Source: an uncultured Clostridia bacterium (lineage in GTDB: Bacteria; Bacillota; Clostridia; Christensenellales; Borkfalkiaceae). From it: a DNA stretch of 50,575 nt. Position numbers and translations under genes: made by a program. Position 1 is the first letter of the stretch; every line of letters starts with the position of its first letter. The stretch is taken from NCBI GenBank assembly GCA_947245485.1, contig CAMXOH010000003.1:1-50575 (forward strand), read 5' to 3'. This document shows positions 1 through 8,988 of the stretch, in pieces. A model generated the notes under the pieces. It saw only the letters and a list, made by a program, of their open reading frames with translations. It made no database searches and was not told the origin of the DNA.

Positions 1-492
1 ATATTTATTCAATTTTAGAACGGAGAAGGAACGAAGGTGATACGGAGGTGATACGGAGAAGTGACGAAAAAGTAGCGGAAAAGCAGTGGAAAGACAAAAA
101 AACAGAATCTTCGGGAAGGCTCCGAAAGGAGATTTTTTTTGTTTTTTTAGCAGTACGTTAACCAAGATTTAACGTCCGGACGAGAACCCTCCGGAGCCTT
201 CTTCTCATAAAAACAGAAAAAGATACTCGAAAACAATTCTCACAATAGTATTGAGCAGAATTTAAACAGGCTCTTAGTAAATCAAACGTTCTTATGAATT
301 CAAATTTGAAACTGAATGTTATGTGTCGGAGACACGAAAAGTAAAGGTACAAAATTTAAAAAGTAACCAATATATAACATTCATTATTTCAGGCGGTTAG
401 AACACATGAATGTTACGCATGGATTGGTCGCACGGGTTACTAATAGTTGGTCGCACATTATGCACACTATTTTTTTAAAGTGTAGCAAAGGT

Positions 493-545
493 AAGAACAT
501 AAAAAAGCACTGATATATTGAATATCAGTGCTTTTTTATGTTCTT
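493..545 (-). terminator. Rho-independent terminator hairpin (long inverted repeat with A/T tracts) in the left host flank
   Basis: AAGAACATAAAAAAGCACTGATAT..ATATCAGTGCTTTTTTATGTTCTT; near-perfect inverted repeat with T tracts. On the minus strand it lies just downstream of the att/tRNA 3'-end copy. Confidence 0.75.
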
Positions 546-556
546 AATTCTCCTTT

Positions 557-569
557 GCGGTGCGTACGG
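557..569. other. Putative left attachment site core (GCGGTGCGTACGG)
   Basis: 13-bp direct repeat identical to 50559-50571; adjacent to the integrase gene. Confidence 0.7.
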
Positions 570-708
570 CTCTAAGCCCAAGATATTCAAATATAATCAA
601 CTGTTATCACATTTTCATAAATAGCCGAATATTCAGGATTTTACGCTATTGATTGAGTACGACCGTACCCAAATAGTAAAGCCATTTTCGGGTACTTTTT
701 CGGGTTTT

Positions 709-2016
709 CTATTTTTTACTATTGCTTCTTCTTTCTTCGGAAAAGGTGTCAAATTTAGACATATTTTCCTCTTTAACCGCATCCACTATTTTTATATACG
801 GCTTCATTGCCTTGTAATCACTATGCCCCGTCCATTCCATAATAACGTTAGTAGGAATACCCAGCCTTATAGCGTTGCAGATAAACGTCTTTCTTCCGCT
901 ATGCGTGGTAAGAAGTTCGCACTTCGGCAAAACATTTTCATAACGTTTGTTTCCCTTGAAAAACACTATTCTAACGGGTTCTTTTATTCCGGCTATTTCG
1001 GCAGCTTCTTTAAGGTATTCATTCATTTTCGCATTACTGATAACCGGAAGGGCTAACCCTTTGGGGAAATGAATGTTTTTGTATTTGTCAAGTATTTGAA
1101 GTGCGTATTTGTTAAGCTCTATATGCAAACGGTCTTCGGTTTTCATAGTAACGATAGATATAAAAGGCTTGTTTGTCGTCCGTTTGACATCGCAGGGACG
1201 TAACCGGGCTACATCGGAATATCGCAACCCGGTAAAGCAGCAGAAGCAAAATACATCACGTACGCACGACAAAGAACTGCGGTTTTCCGGAAATTGATAG
1301 TTTAGAAAGTGTTGCAGTTCTTCCCATGAAAGGAAAATAACTTCTTTGCAGTCTATCCCCTTAAAACGCGGTTTATATTGTTCATGCAAAAGCCCATTAT
1401 AGTAACCGTTGTTACAAGCCCAGCGGAGAAACCAACGTACATAACTCATATACTTGCTTACGGTCGTATTCATTTGTCCCGCGTCTTGCAGGTATTTAAC
1501 AAAGCCTTGTAGCTTTTCCTTTGTCAGTTGGTTAAGTATTTGCTGGGGCATATAAGCGTACAGATGTTTACGCAAACTGCTAAATTTCGTATAGGTAGCC
1601 GGAACCCAGTTATTAGCCGTTCCAGCTTCTACTACAAATTTGTCGAAAACAGTAAAGAAGTCCGGCGTTACTTCCTTCTTCTTCCTTCCGGCGGCTTCAT
1701 CGAAAGCCGCCTTAAATTCTTTCGCCGTTGGCGTTCTGCGGTTGTCGAGTTCAAACCGGGTTAAGACTTCTTCAACAATAGATGAAAGGTTTGTAAGAGC
1801 GCGATTTATTTCGCCTGCCGTTTGGTTGAAACTATTCTTTGCACCGATTTTCACGCAGGCGTTATTATTGTCCCACTTTTCCGCGTCTATTACATAGCCA
1901 GAACGCAAATCCACACGAATGCCTGCAAAAGATACCCGCAAACGTATAGGCACGTTTTCCGTAAGCCTATCCCCTTCCGTTCGCGGCGATAATTGGTACT
2001 TAATAGAGAATTTCAT
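709..2016 (-). CDS. int: Tyrosine recombinase / phage integrase
   Basis: 435 aa; TGLRYSDVARL, HSGRKTF and GHSDYKAMKPYI motifs (catalytic Arg, His-x-x-Arg, Tyr). Confidence 0.95.
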   Translation of the reverse strand: MKFSIKYQLSPRTEGDRLTENVPIRLRVSFAGIRVDLRSGYVIDAEKWDNNNACVKIGAKNSFNQTAGEINRALTNLSSIVEEVLTRFELDNRRTPTAKEFKAAFDEAAGRKKKEVTPDFFTVFDKFVVEAGTANNWVPATYTKFSSLRKHLYAYMPQQILNQLTKEKLQGFVKYLQDAGQMNTTVSKYMSYVRWFLRWACNNGYYNGLLHEQYKPRFKGIDCKEVIFLSWEELQHFLNYQFPENRSSLSCVRDVFCFCCFTGLRYSDVARLRPCDVKRTTNKPFISIVTMKTEDRLHIELNKYALQILDKYKNIHFPKGLALPVISNAKMNEYLKEAAEIAGIKEPVRIVFFKGNKRYENVLPKCELLTTHSGRKTFICNAIRLGIPTNVIMEWTGHSDYKAMKPYIKIVDAVKEENMSKFDTFSEERRSNSKK

Positions 2017-2318
2017 TATTCAATAAGCATTTTACCGCGCCCGGTTATAAGCCAGCGTGAAGAAATTGGATAATTAACGACCAGCGAATAGATCGCTTCT
2101 ACTTCTATATTCTTGTAACGTGATTGGTAGCCGGGCTTCGGAGAAACGCCATAAGTAAGCCGCATTTCCCTATAACGCGGCGCACTTAAATCGTAAAGCG
2201 TACAAAACGCTTCCAACGCGCTAACCTTACCCAAACTTACAATCGCTTCGATTGCTTCAAAAAAACGGCGGTTTATCCCTTCGCTTATAGTCGAAGGCTT
2301 GGCTATTGTACGGGGCAT
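2016..2318 (-). CDS. Hypothetical protein, possibly DNA-binding (SSRWLITGRGKML tail resembles phage repressors)
   Basis: ORF overlapping the integrase start; 100 aa. Confidence 0.6.
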   Translation of the reverse strand: MPRTIAKPSTISEGINRRFFEAIEAIVSLGKVSALEAFCTLYDLSAPRYREMRLTYGVSPKPGYQSRYKNIEVEAIYSLVVNYPISSRWLITGRGKMLIE

Positions 2319-2488
2319 AAATTCGCACGTTTAAGGTTAGACATCATTGTATTATATTCCCCTTCCGGTATTCGGGCACATTCATTCCCGGACAAGTAGG
2401 CAGCTTCCAACGCATCAAACACAGCCTCCGGGATAAATGGATACAAAGCCCGGTTACTATAAAACTTATCTACATTTACTTCTACCAT
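2303..2488 (-). CDS. Hypothetical protein
   Basis: 61 aa ORF, overlaps the next gene in a minus-strand operon. Confidence 0.45.
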   Translation of the reverse strand: MVEVNVDKFYSNRALYPFIPEAVFDALEAAYLSGNECARIPEGEYNTMMSNLKRANLCPVQ

Positions 2489-2604
2489 ATAGCTAATAGT
2501 TATTTTTATTGATTTTTCAATTTAAGCGCGTTTCGTTCCAAAATGGTATAGTTATAAGGCGAAAATAAAATAACGCGAAAATGGGCTTAAAATCGCCTTG
2601 TTTT

Positions 2605-2621
2605 CGTATCACTTTAATACG
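2605..2621. promoter_or_regulatory. Palindromic operator copy CGTATCACTTTAATACG
   Basis: Matches the 17-bp recurring element at 4146, 18912, 24213, 29488 and 45027. Confidence 0.55.
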
Positions 2622-2713
2622 GCGATTGTATGATATTATTATCATATAAGTACGTGCGTGTGATACTACTTTATGAAAACCTTTTCAGTATTTAGGAACT
2701 TTGCGACCAAATA

Positions 2714-3145
2714 CTAAACGGCATTTGCACATCCAGCATGTTCTACCGTCTGGGCATTGGCTTTTTTGCTTAAATCCGTAAGGCTTTCTATTGTACGCTG
2801 CTGGCTTTCTATAATTGAAAGCAAACGCGACTTTTCGTTATTGGCTTCTTCCAGCAACTTAGCCAACAGTTCGGAAGAAGGCAACTCGCCTGCGTTCTGC
2901 CGTTGTTCGCCTTCCTTCTTTTCGTTAGGTAACAACATTTCCCCCTGCCCCAGCAAAAGCCAAAGCGGATTAAGTTCCGGGAACTGTATGCTAATAGCTT
3001 GCATTTTATCCGGTTGAATAGACTTTTTTATAGACATAACATAAGAAGAAGACACACCTATGCGCCTGCAAAATTCCCTTTCGCTAATGTTTAGCGTATC
3101 TATAAATTGTTTAAGTCGCTCTTTTACACTTGTTTCCATAAACAT
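2714..3145 (-). CDS. XRE-family HTH transcriptional repressor (CI-like)
   Basis: N-terminal HTH (LNISEREFCRRIGVSSSYVMSIKKSIQPDKM), NPLWLLLGQGEML motif typical of Bacteroidales phage repressors. Confidence 0.8.
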   Translation of the reverse strand: MFMETSVKERLKQFIDTLNISEREFCRRIGVSSSYVMSIKKSIQPDKMQAISIQFPELNPLWLLLGQGEMLLPNEKKEGEQRQNAGELPSSELLAKLLEEANNEKSRLLSIIESQQRTIESLTDLSKKANAQTVEHAGCANAV

Positions 3146-3200
3146 AACTGTTTCTAAAAGTTAAAAATCGGCTTTCAGCTAAAAATATGAACACTTTTAG

Positions 3201-3232
3201 TTTGCATATTGTATGCTTTTACTATACATTTG
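3201..3232 (+). promoter_or_regulatory. Early rightward promoter, Bacteroides-type (TTTG-N20-TACATTTG)
   Basis: TTTG at 3201-3204 and TACATTTG at 3225-3232, matching the -33 TTTG / -7 TAnnTTTG consensus, divergent from the repressor gene. Confidence 0.65.
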
Positions 3233-3326
3233 CATTGTGTTAGTTGTTCAGTTGCAAAGGTAAGCAAAAAGCGGACACTTAGCAATGACAAAAACACGCT
3301 AATTTACAGAAATTTATAAAAGCTAT

Positions 3327-3551
3327 ATGATACATACAAGTAAATTCATTAACAAGAACTTCCGCATTAAGGTAAGCGGAATAGACAACGAAGGCAACCG
3401 TATTAACAAGTTGGTAGGCGTTAGCGGTCTTCTGAATTTGATTGGCGAAACTTTAGCCGATAAGTTTGTAACACGCGCTTTGAAAGCCGGATTAGACAAA
3501 GTTAAGTGCTGCCTTCGTCGCGGGCTTCGCGTTACTTTCTACGTAAAATAG
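3327..3551 (+). CDS. Hypothetical phage protein
   Basis: 74 aa ORF downstream of the early promoter; CAGCTATATG-like start context. Confidence 0.65.
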   Translation: MIHTSKFINKNFRIKVSGIDNEGNRINKLVGVSGLLNLIGETLADKFVTRALKAGLDKVKCCLRRGLRVTFYVK

Positions 3552-3581
3552 TTCACTCAATTACTTTTAATATTCAGCTAT

Positions 3582-4145
3582 ATGGATAAAGATTTTGAAA
3601 GCATTAGAAGCAAGGTTCTGAAACTACAAGCCCTTGCGGAACGCGGCGAGAAAGGCGAAGCCATAAACGCAAGGCGTTTGTTAGACCAACTGTTAGCCAA
3701 ATACGGTGTTTCGTTGGAAGAAATAGTAGAAGCGCAGGAAGAAAAACAACCGTACACTTTCAACGTAAAGGAAAACGGGTACGGATTTACCTTGTTTACC
3801 CAATGTTATTTCAATGTAACAAACGAAAAGCGGATGAGTTACCGCCAGCGCAGAAGATACGTTACCGTTGAATTAACCAAAATGCAGTACGTAGAATTGC
3901 AGGCTTTGTACGATTGGCACTATAAACAGCTTACAAAGGATATGAAGCGGATGCAAAAGGAGTTCACGGAAGCGTACATACAAAAGCATAGGATATTCGG
4001 AAAGCATGGCGACGACAATAGCGAAGAAGAACGGGAATTAAGCCCGGAAGACCTGCAAAGACTTTTGCGTATGCTTAACTACATGGACAGCATGGAAGAT
4101 ACCAGCTATTACAAGCAGATAGGTAACGCTTCTTCTTCCGATTAA
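3582..4145 (+). CDS. DUF2786-like domain protein
   Basis: N-terminus KVLKLQALAERGEKGEAINARRLLDQLLAKYGVSLEEI resembles DUF2786. Confidence 0.7.
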   Translation: MDKDFESIRSKVLKLQALAERGEKGEAINARRLLDQLLAKYGVSLEEIVEAQEEKQPYTFNVKENGYGFTLFTQCYFNVTNEKRMSYRQRRRYVTVELTKMQYVELQALYDWHYKQLTKDMKRMQKEFTEAYIQKHRIFGKHGDDNSEEERELSPEDLQRLLRMLNYMDSMEDTSYYKQIGNASSSD

Positions 4146-4162
4146 CGTATTACCTTAATACA
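4146..4162. promoter_or_regulatory. Palindromic operator copy CGTATTACCTTAATACA (one end-base mismatch)
   Basis: Matches the recurring 17-bp element. Confidence 0.5.
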
Positions 4163-4315
4163 AATCAGAGGAACTATATATAAGCCAGCGGAAAAGGAAT
4201 CCCCTTTGTAAAGGCTATAAACCGATGACTGCGGAAACAGACCGCGCGCGGGACGCTACGGGCGTACGAAGGGCGAACCTTCCCCCGCGCACTATGAATT
4301 TTAAATTTTACAATT

Positions 4316-4555
4316 ATGGTAGTAACAACAGAAAATAAGAAAAAAAGCAGGGGCTTCCTTAGCGGGTTGAACCAATTACGTGTAGGCGATTACAAAATAG
4401 CGGTAACGGAAATTAAAGCCGCTTTGGGAATAAATAACCGGAACAGTTTCTACGCATACCGGGACGGAAAGATAGAACCTAAAGTAACGCAAGCGAAAGC
4501 CGTAGAAGGCGTATTCAACAAATACGGAATAACAGCTAACATTTGGGACGTATGA
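4316..4555 (+). CDS. Small HTH DNA-binding protein
   Basis: 79 aa; ITEIKAALGINNRNSFYAYRDGKIEPKVTQAKAVEGVFNKYGI-type regulator pattern. Confidence 0.6.
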   Translation: MVVTTENKKKSRGFLSGLNQLRVGDYKIAVTEIKAALGINNRNSFYAYRDGKIEPKVTQAKAVEGVFNKYGITANIWDV

Positions 4556-4953
4556 AACTAAACGTGGAACTAAGCAGGCGGGAAACCGAAGTAGCACACT
4601 TGCTGGCGTGGGGAGCTTCCAAGAAAGAAGTAGCGGACATTCTGTTTATTTCTACCCGCACCGTAGAGAATACAGCCCGGAACATCTACGCGAAAGTAGG
4701 CATACAAAAGGCTACGGAACTTTGCGTTTGGTGGTTCTGTACAAAGCATAATGTTCCGGTAAGCCTTGACCCGTTAAAACGCACATTCGTAGCGGTAGCC
4801 CTTCTTCTGCTTATACTCCCGAAGGAACTTACCGGGAACGGCGATTTTTTCAGAGTAGGAAGACGCGCGCAGATTACACGGATTGTCAAAACGACGGGAA
4901 GGCGCAAAGGCGAAAACGATTATAACCCTTTTGAAGTTTGCAGTTATGACTAA
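4552..4953 (+). CDS. LuxR/GerE-type HTH protein
   Basis: LSRRETEVAHLLAWGASKKEVADILFISTRTVENTARNIYAKVGIQKATEL is a canonical GerE HTH; ATG at 4552 preferred over upstream TTG. Confidence 0.85.
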   Translation: MKLNVELSRRETEVAHLLAWGASKKEVADILFISTRTVENTARNIYAKVGIQKATELCVWWFCTKHNVPVSLDPLKRTFVAVALLLLILPKELTGNGDFFRVGRRAQITRIVKTTGRRKGENDYNPFEVCSYD

Positions 4954-5167
4954 GATTTTTAAAGCCATCGGCATAGAATTTACGAAACCGCTAAAGTGGT
5001 ATAACTGGCTTACCCTTGCTTGGGTTGCCGTTTCCTTTATACTTCTAAGCATTGACACTGAAACCGAGCCTATATGGGCAGTATTCCTTGTAGTTGCGAA
5101 TTTCGCCCTTTCAATAAAGGTTGCGGCGAAGACAATACCGGACATTAAAGACGACGAAAACAGTTAG
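4946..5167 (+). CDS. Small membrane protein
   Basis: ATG at 4946; two hydrophobic segments. Confidence 0.5.
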   Translation: MTKIFKAIGIEFTKPLKWYNWLTLAWVAVSFILLSIDTETEPIWAVFLVVANFALSIKVAAKTIPDIKDDENS

Positions 5168-5170
5168 ACT

Positions 5171-5455
5171 ATGGACACAAAGAAACGAATAATAGACCTT
5201 ACGCTCGGCGAACTTATGGACGCGATAGACGAACGTATAGAAGTTGCGGCACAGAAGCCGGAAAAGCCTAAAGCGGCGAAACGTTACGTGTACGGTTTGA
5301 AAGGGCTTGCAATTCTATTAGGGTGTTCCAAGACAACCGCAGCACGGTTGAAGGCTTCCGGGCGGATTGATGCAGCGATAACGCAAGTAGGCGCGCTACT
5401 GATTATTGACGCTGATTTAGCGTTAAAGCTGGCAGCAGGAAACAAAAAGAAATAA
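5171..5455 (+). CDS. DUF3853-like (excisionase-type helix-turn-helix) protein
   Basis: YVYGLKGLAILLGCSKTTAARLKASGRIDAAITQVGALLIIDADLAL. Confidence 0.75.
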   Translation: MDTKKRIIDLTLGELMDAIDERIEVAAQKPEKPKAAKRYVYGLKGLAILLGCSKTTAARLKASGRIDAAITQVGALLIIDADLALKLAAGNKKK

Positions 5456-5473
5456 CTTTTAAAACACAGCTAT

Positions 5474-6154
5474 ATGATTAAAAACATTTGGATTAACATT
5501 CCCGGCTTTTCTAAATATGAAATAAATAGGGAGAGCAGGCAGATACGAAGTTACTGCCGGGGAGTAGAACCGCGTATATTGAAACCATGCAATAACGCAT
5601 TGATATTAAAGGCGGATAACGGGGAAAAATACACCGGAAGCCTTAAACGTTTCCTTTATTCGGCGGAAAAGAACATAGACCCGCGCGAAATTAGCCGAAA
5701 ATACTGTATAGTTGAAACAACCAGCGGGCAGATAGAACTAATAGATCGTAACACATTTCAAGAACGGATTAGGGAGCGTTTGAGAAAGAGAACAAGCGTT
5801 TCCAATATACAAGAAGAATATTTGAACGCCATCCAATTTTGCGCGATTGTATTGCAGGCATACCGGACAGGTGATTTTTCAATGGTAATAACCGAGATTG
5901 AAAGCCGCAAGGCAAAAGTAACGGAATATATCATCCGGCACAGAATAGCGGTACAGCCGGAACGCGTACGGGAAGTTTGGGAAGCCGTCTTAGACGTAGC
6001 CCTAAACTGCATCATAGAGAAGCGCACCTACATAGTAAACCTTACGGGCTACCTGAACAGCATAGCACGCTCCTATGCAGCCCAAAAGAAGAAATTAGAG
6101 AAAATAACCGTAAGTCTTGACGCGGGATTTTATTCACTTCAAAAATATCAGTAA
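5474..6154 (+). CDS. Protein with NUMOD4-like N-terminus
   Basis: IWINIPGFSKYEINRESRQIRS resembles the NUMOD4 motif; no HNH/GIY-YIG seen. Confidence 0.6.
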   Translation: MIKNIWINIPGFSKYEINRESRQIRSYCRGVEPRILKPCNNALILKADNGEKYTGSLKRFLYSAEKNIDPREISRKYCIVETTSGQIELIDRNTFQERIRERLRKRTSVSNIQEEYLNAIQFCAIVLQAYRTGDFSMVITEIESRKAKVTEYIIRHRIAVQPERVREVWEAVLDVALNCIIEKRTYIVNLTGYLNSIARSYAAQKKKLEKITVSLDAGFYSLQKYQ

Positions 6155-6155
6155 T

Positions 6156-8207
6156 ATGAGCAAAAAAGCAATCATCAAACGTCTAAGCCTTGTAAATTTC
6201 AAAGGCTTGCGCAACGTCGTTATAGACTTTAACGACACAGTTACAACCATAAGCGGACGGAACGGCACGGGAAAGACTACCATAATGGACGCTTTTACAT
6301 GGCTTCTTTGGGGCAAAGACAGCGAAGGCAACGTAGATAGTAAGTTCGGAATTAAGACCAACGACGCAGAAGGTAACTTTATTCCCGACCTTGAACACGA
6401 GGTAGCCGGAACGTTGGAAATAATAGATACCGAAACGGGAAGTGTTGAAACCGTAGAACTCCGTCGCGTATTGGTTGAAGAATGGAAAACAGAGAAGGGA
6501 AAGACGGAAAGGAAGTTAAAGGGACATCATACCGACTACTTCTATAACGGAGTACCATTAAAAACAAAAGGCGAATACGACGAACGTATAAACGCAATTA
6601 TACCCGAAGCTGTTTTCAAGATGATTACCAACCCCTACTATTTCCTTTCCCTTCATTGGACGGCACAACGCGAAATGCTTTTGCAGATAGCCGGGGGCGT
6701 AAGCTACGAAGACATAGCGAAGGGAGATACCGCCTTTGCCGCATTGATAGAACGGCTTAGTGGGAAAACGGTAGAAGACTATAAACGCGAGATTGCAGCG
6801 CAAAAGGAGAAGATAACGAAGGAATTGGAAAAGATACCTACGCGTATTGACGAAATAACGCGTGCTACCCCGCTTACACCGGACTATGCCGCCCTTAACA
6901 CCGAAAAGGAGCAACTTACAAAAGAATTGAACGACATAGACGAAGCCGCCGCATCAGCAGCAGAAGCCAACCGTATCGCCTATGAAGCTGCCGCTAAGGT
7001 ACAAACCGCCATAAATGACAAACGTAGCAGCCAGCACGCATTAGTATTTAAGGCAAAGGAAACGGCAAGGAATGAAGCATTCAAGAAGAACGAAACTTAC
7101 AATAATGCCGACCGTAAGTTACAGCAGGTTATAAACGACGAACGCAGCGAAGCCAGCCGTTACCGTAGTGAATACGACCGTTTGACGAACGAGAAGAAAC
7201 GGACGCAAAGCACAATAGAAGGCTACAAGCAAATGCAGAACGAACTACGCGAAAGATGGTACAAAGTAAACGCCGAAGAATTTACCGCTACGGAAAGTCT
7301 TGTTTGCCCGTTGTTTAAGCACGCTTGCGCCGACCCGGTAGCATTAGCAAAATATAACACCGACCGGGAAGCCGCTCGCGAAAAATTCTATGCAGACCGG
7401 GAAGAACGCCTTAACAAGATTAACACGGACGGTCAGCGGTTAAACGAAATGATAACATCGCAGGAAGAAGAAGCCAACCGGATAGACAAAGCGTTAGCCG
7501 AATTGGAAACCAGCCACACTACCGCCGTAGCAAAGGCGAAAGAAGACCGCGAAGCGTTGCAAAAGGTTTTGAATGACAATCCCCGCGTAAATACCGAACC
7601 GGATATTAACGGAGAAGACCTCCCGGAATGGGTTGCGCTTGAAAAAGAAATAAAGGAACTTTCCGAACAGCTTCCAGCCTTCAACGCGGATGACGCGGCA
7701 AGCAGAACAGAGATACGCCAACGGAAAGCCAACCTTACTGCCCGGCTTGATGAAGTAAAGCGTAAACTAAACCTTCGCACCATTATAGAAGCCAACGAAA
7801 AGCGCATAGCCGAACTAAACGGGGAAGCCGCAAAATTGGCGCAGGAACGCGCCGAAATACAAGGCTGCGAAATAGTAATAGCCGACTTGATAAAAGCCCG
7901 TATGACGGAAGTGGAACGCCGCGTAAACGGATTGTTTAGCCGGGTTCAGTTCAAGATGTACAAAACGCTCGTAAACGGCGAAAAAGAACCGGATTGCATT
8001 TGCCTTATTGACGGGGTAAAATACGCGGATAAGAACCAAGCCGGGAAAGTTAATGCCGGGCTTGACATAATAAACACCCTTTGCACGTTCCACAACGTTA
8101 GCGCGCCTATTTTCGTGGATAACGCAGAAAGTATTAACGAGTTTATCCCGGTTGTTAGCCAGCTTGTAAAGTTGGTAGTAACTACCGAAGACTTCAAAGT
8201 AGAATAA
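6156..8207 (+). CDS. SbcC/Rad50-like AAA ATPase
   Basis: Walker A GRNGTGKTTIMDAF, coiled coil, CPLFKHAC; ATG at 6156. Confidence 0.88.
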   Translation: MSKKAIIKRLSLVNFKGLRNVVIDFNDTVTTISGRNGTGKTTIMDAFTWLLWGKDSEGNVDSKFGIKTNDAEGNFIPDLEHEVAGTLEIIDTETGSVETVELRRVLVEEWKTEKGKTERKLKGHHTDYFYNGVPLKTKGEYDERINAIIPEAVFKMITNPYYFLSLHWTAQREMLLQIAGGVSYEDIAKGDTAFAALIERLSGKTVEDYKREIAAQKEKITKELEKIPTRIDEITRATPLTPDYAALNTEKEQLTKELNDIDEAAASAAEANRIAYEAAAKVQTAINDKRSSQHALVFKAKETARNEAFKKNETYNNADRKLQQVINDERSEASRYRSEYDRLTNEKKRTQSTIEGYKQMQNELRERWYKVNAEEFTATESLVCPLFKHACADPVALAKYNTDREAAREKFYADREERLNKINTDGQRLNEMITSQEEEANRIDKALAELETSHTTAVAKAKEDREALQKVLNDNPRVNTEPDINGEDLPEWVALEKEIKELSEQLPAFNADDAASRTEIRQRKANLTARLDEVKRKLNLRTIIEANEKRIAELNGEAAKLAQERAEIQGCEIVIADLIKARMTEVERRVNGLFSRVQFKMYKTLVNGEKEPDCICLIDGVKYADKNQAGKVNAGLDIINTLCTFHNVSAPIFVDNAESINEFIPVVSQLVKLVVTTEDFKVE

Positions 8208-8239
8208 CATTATTATTAACTTTTTTAAATAACAGCTTT

Positions 8240-8977
8240 ATGAATACAGAAAAGAAAATCGCGTCTTACGAGGACGCTTGTAGAGTTTTGAACATTCAAC
8301 CGATTAACGAAGAAGCGTTTAACATATTCCCGAAGGAAGACCAAAGAAGCATGTTAGCCTACCACAAGCTGACAGTAATAACCCGCGCACTTAATAACGG
8401 TTGGAAGCCGAATTGGGACGACCAAAACGAATGGAAGTATTACCCGCTATTCCGTTATGTAAATGCCGGGCTTTCGTACGCGTATACGAATAACTCGGCT
8501 ACGTATACGATCGCGTATATCGGCTCTCGGCTTTGCTTTCCCACGTCCGCGCTCGCGAAATACGCAGCCGAACACTTTGCGGACTTGTATCGTGACTATT
8601 ATTGCTTTGCTTCGGGAAACGGAGAAACGCAACAAGCGGAAAGCAGCCAAGAAGAACCCCAAAGCGACTTTTTGAAGACCACCACAGAAGTAATGCAAAA
8701 GCATTTAGTACCATTATGTAACGGAAGCAGTTCACGCGGTCTTATCGTAGTAGGTTGCGACACAGATACGAAAGATAAAAACGGCGAAGACAGTACCGGA
8801 GTAATGGTAGGTTTTTGCGGAAATTATGGAGCCATAATAAAGGGCTTGAAAGAACTTCTTACCGGAAAGCAGTCCGCGCCGATAGTAGAACGGGCAACCC
8901 GCGAAATAGCTTTTGAAAAGATGATTAAAGGCGGTGGAATAGAGAGCTTTTTAAAGGACATAATGAACAACAATTAA
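8240..8977 (+). CDS. DGR target protein 1 (early region), YEDAC...GSRLCF domain with internal VR1 and a C-terminal extension
   Basis: Contains VR1 (AGLSYAYTNNSATYTIAYIGSRLCF); paralogous to 10997-11545. Confidence 0.85.
   Translation: MNTEKKIASYEDACRVLNIQPINEEAFNIFPKEDQRSMLAYHKLTVITRALNNGWKPNWDDQNEWKYYPLFRYVNAGLSYAYTNNSATYTIAYIGSRLCFPTSALAKYAAEHFADLYRDYYCFASGNGETQQAESSQEEPQSDFLKTTTEVMQKHLVPLCNGSSSRGLIVVGCDTDTKDKNGEDSTGVMVGFCGNYGAIIKGLKELLTGKQSAPIVERATREIAFEKMIKGGGIESFLKDIMNNN
8462..8537 (+). repeat. DGR variable repeat VR1
   Basis: Aligned ungapped to TR 47141-47216: 5 adenine-position substitutions and 1 T->C outside the IMH; shares the IMH GGCTCTCGGCTTTGCT with VR2/VR3. Confidence 0.88.
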
Positions 8978-8988
8978 CTAACGATAGT

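Noticed and set aside
158-352. Small minus-strand ORF in the left flank
   Set aside because: No recognisable features; likely non-coding host flank.
424-456. Direct repeat TTGGTCGCAC (two copies) in the left flank
   Set aside because: Too short and outside the prophage boundary; may be chance or a host operator.
649-1056. Plus-strand ORFs overlapping the integrase (649-1056, 1109-1297, 1528-1764, 1640-1897)
   Set aside because: Antisense to a well-supported integrase; no recognisable domains.
8463-8675. Alternate-frame Arg-rich ORFs across VR1, VR2 (11286-11531) and TR (47091-47294)
   Set aside because: Repetitive Arg/Ile patterns are out-of-frame readings of the repeated VR/TR DNA; the frames of 8240-8977 and 10997-11545 carry the conserved domain.
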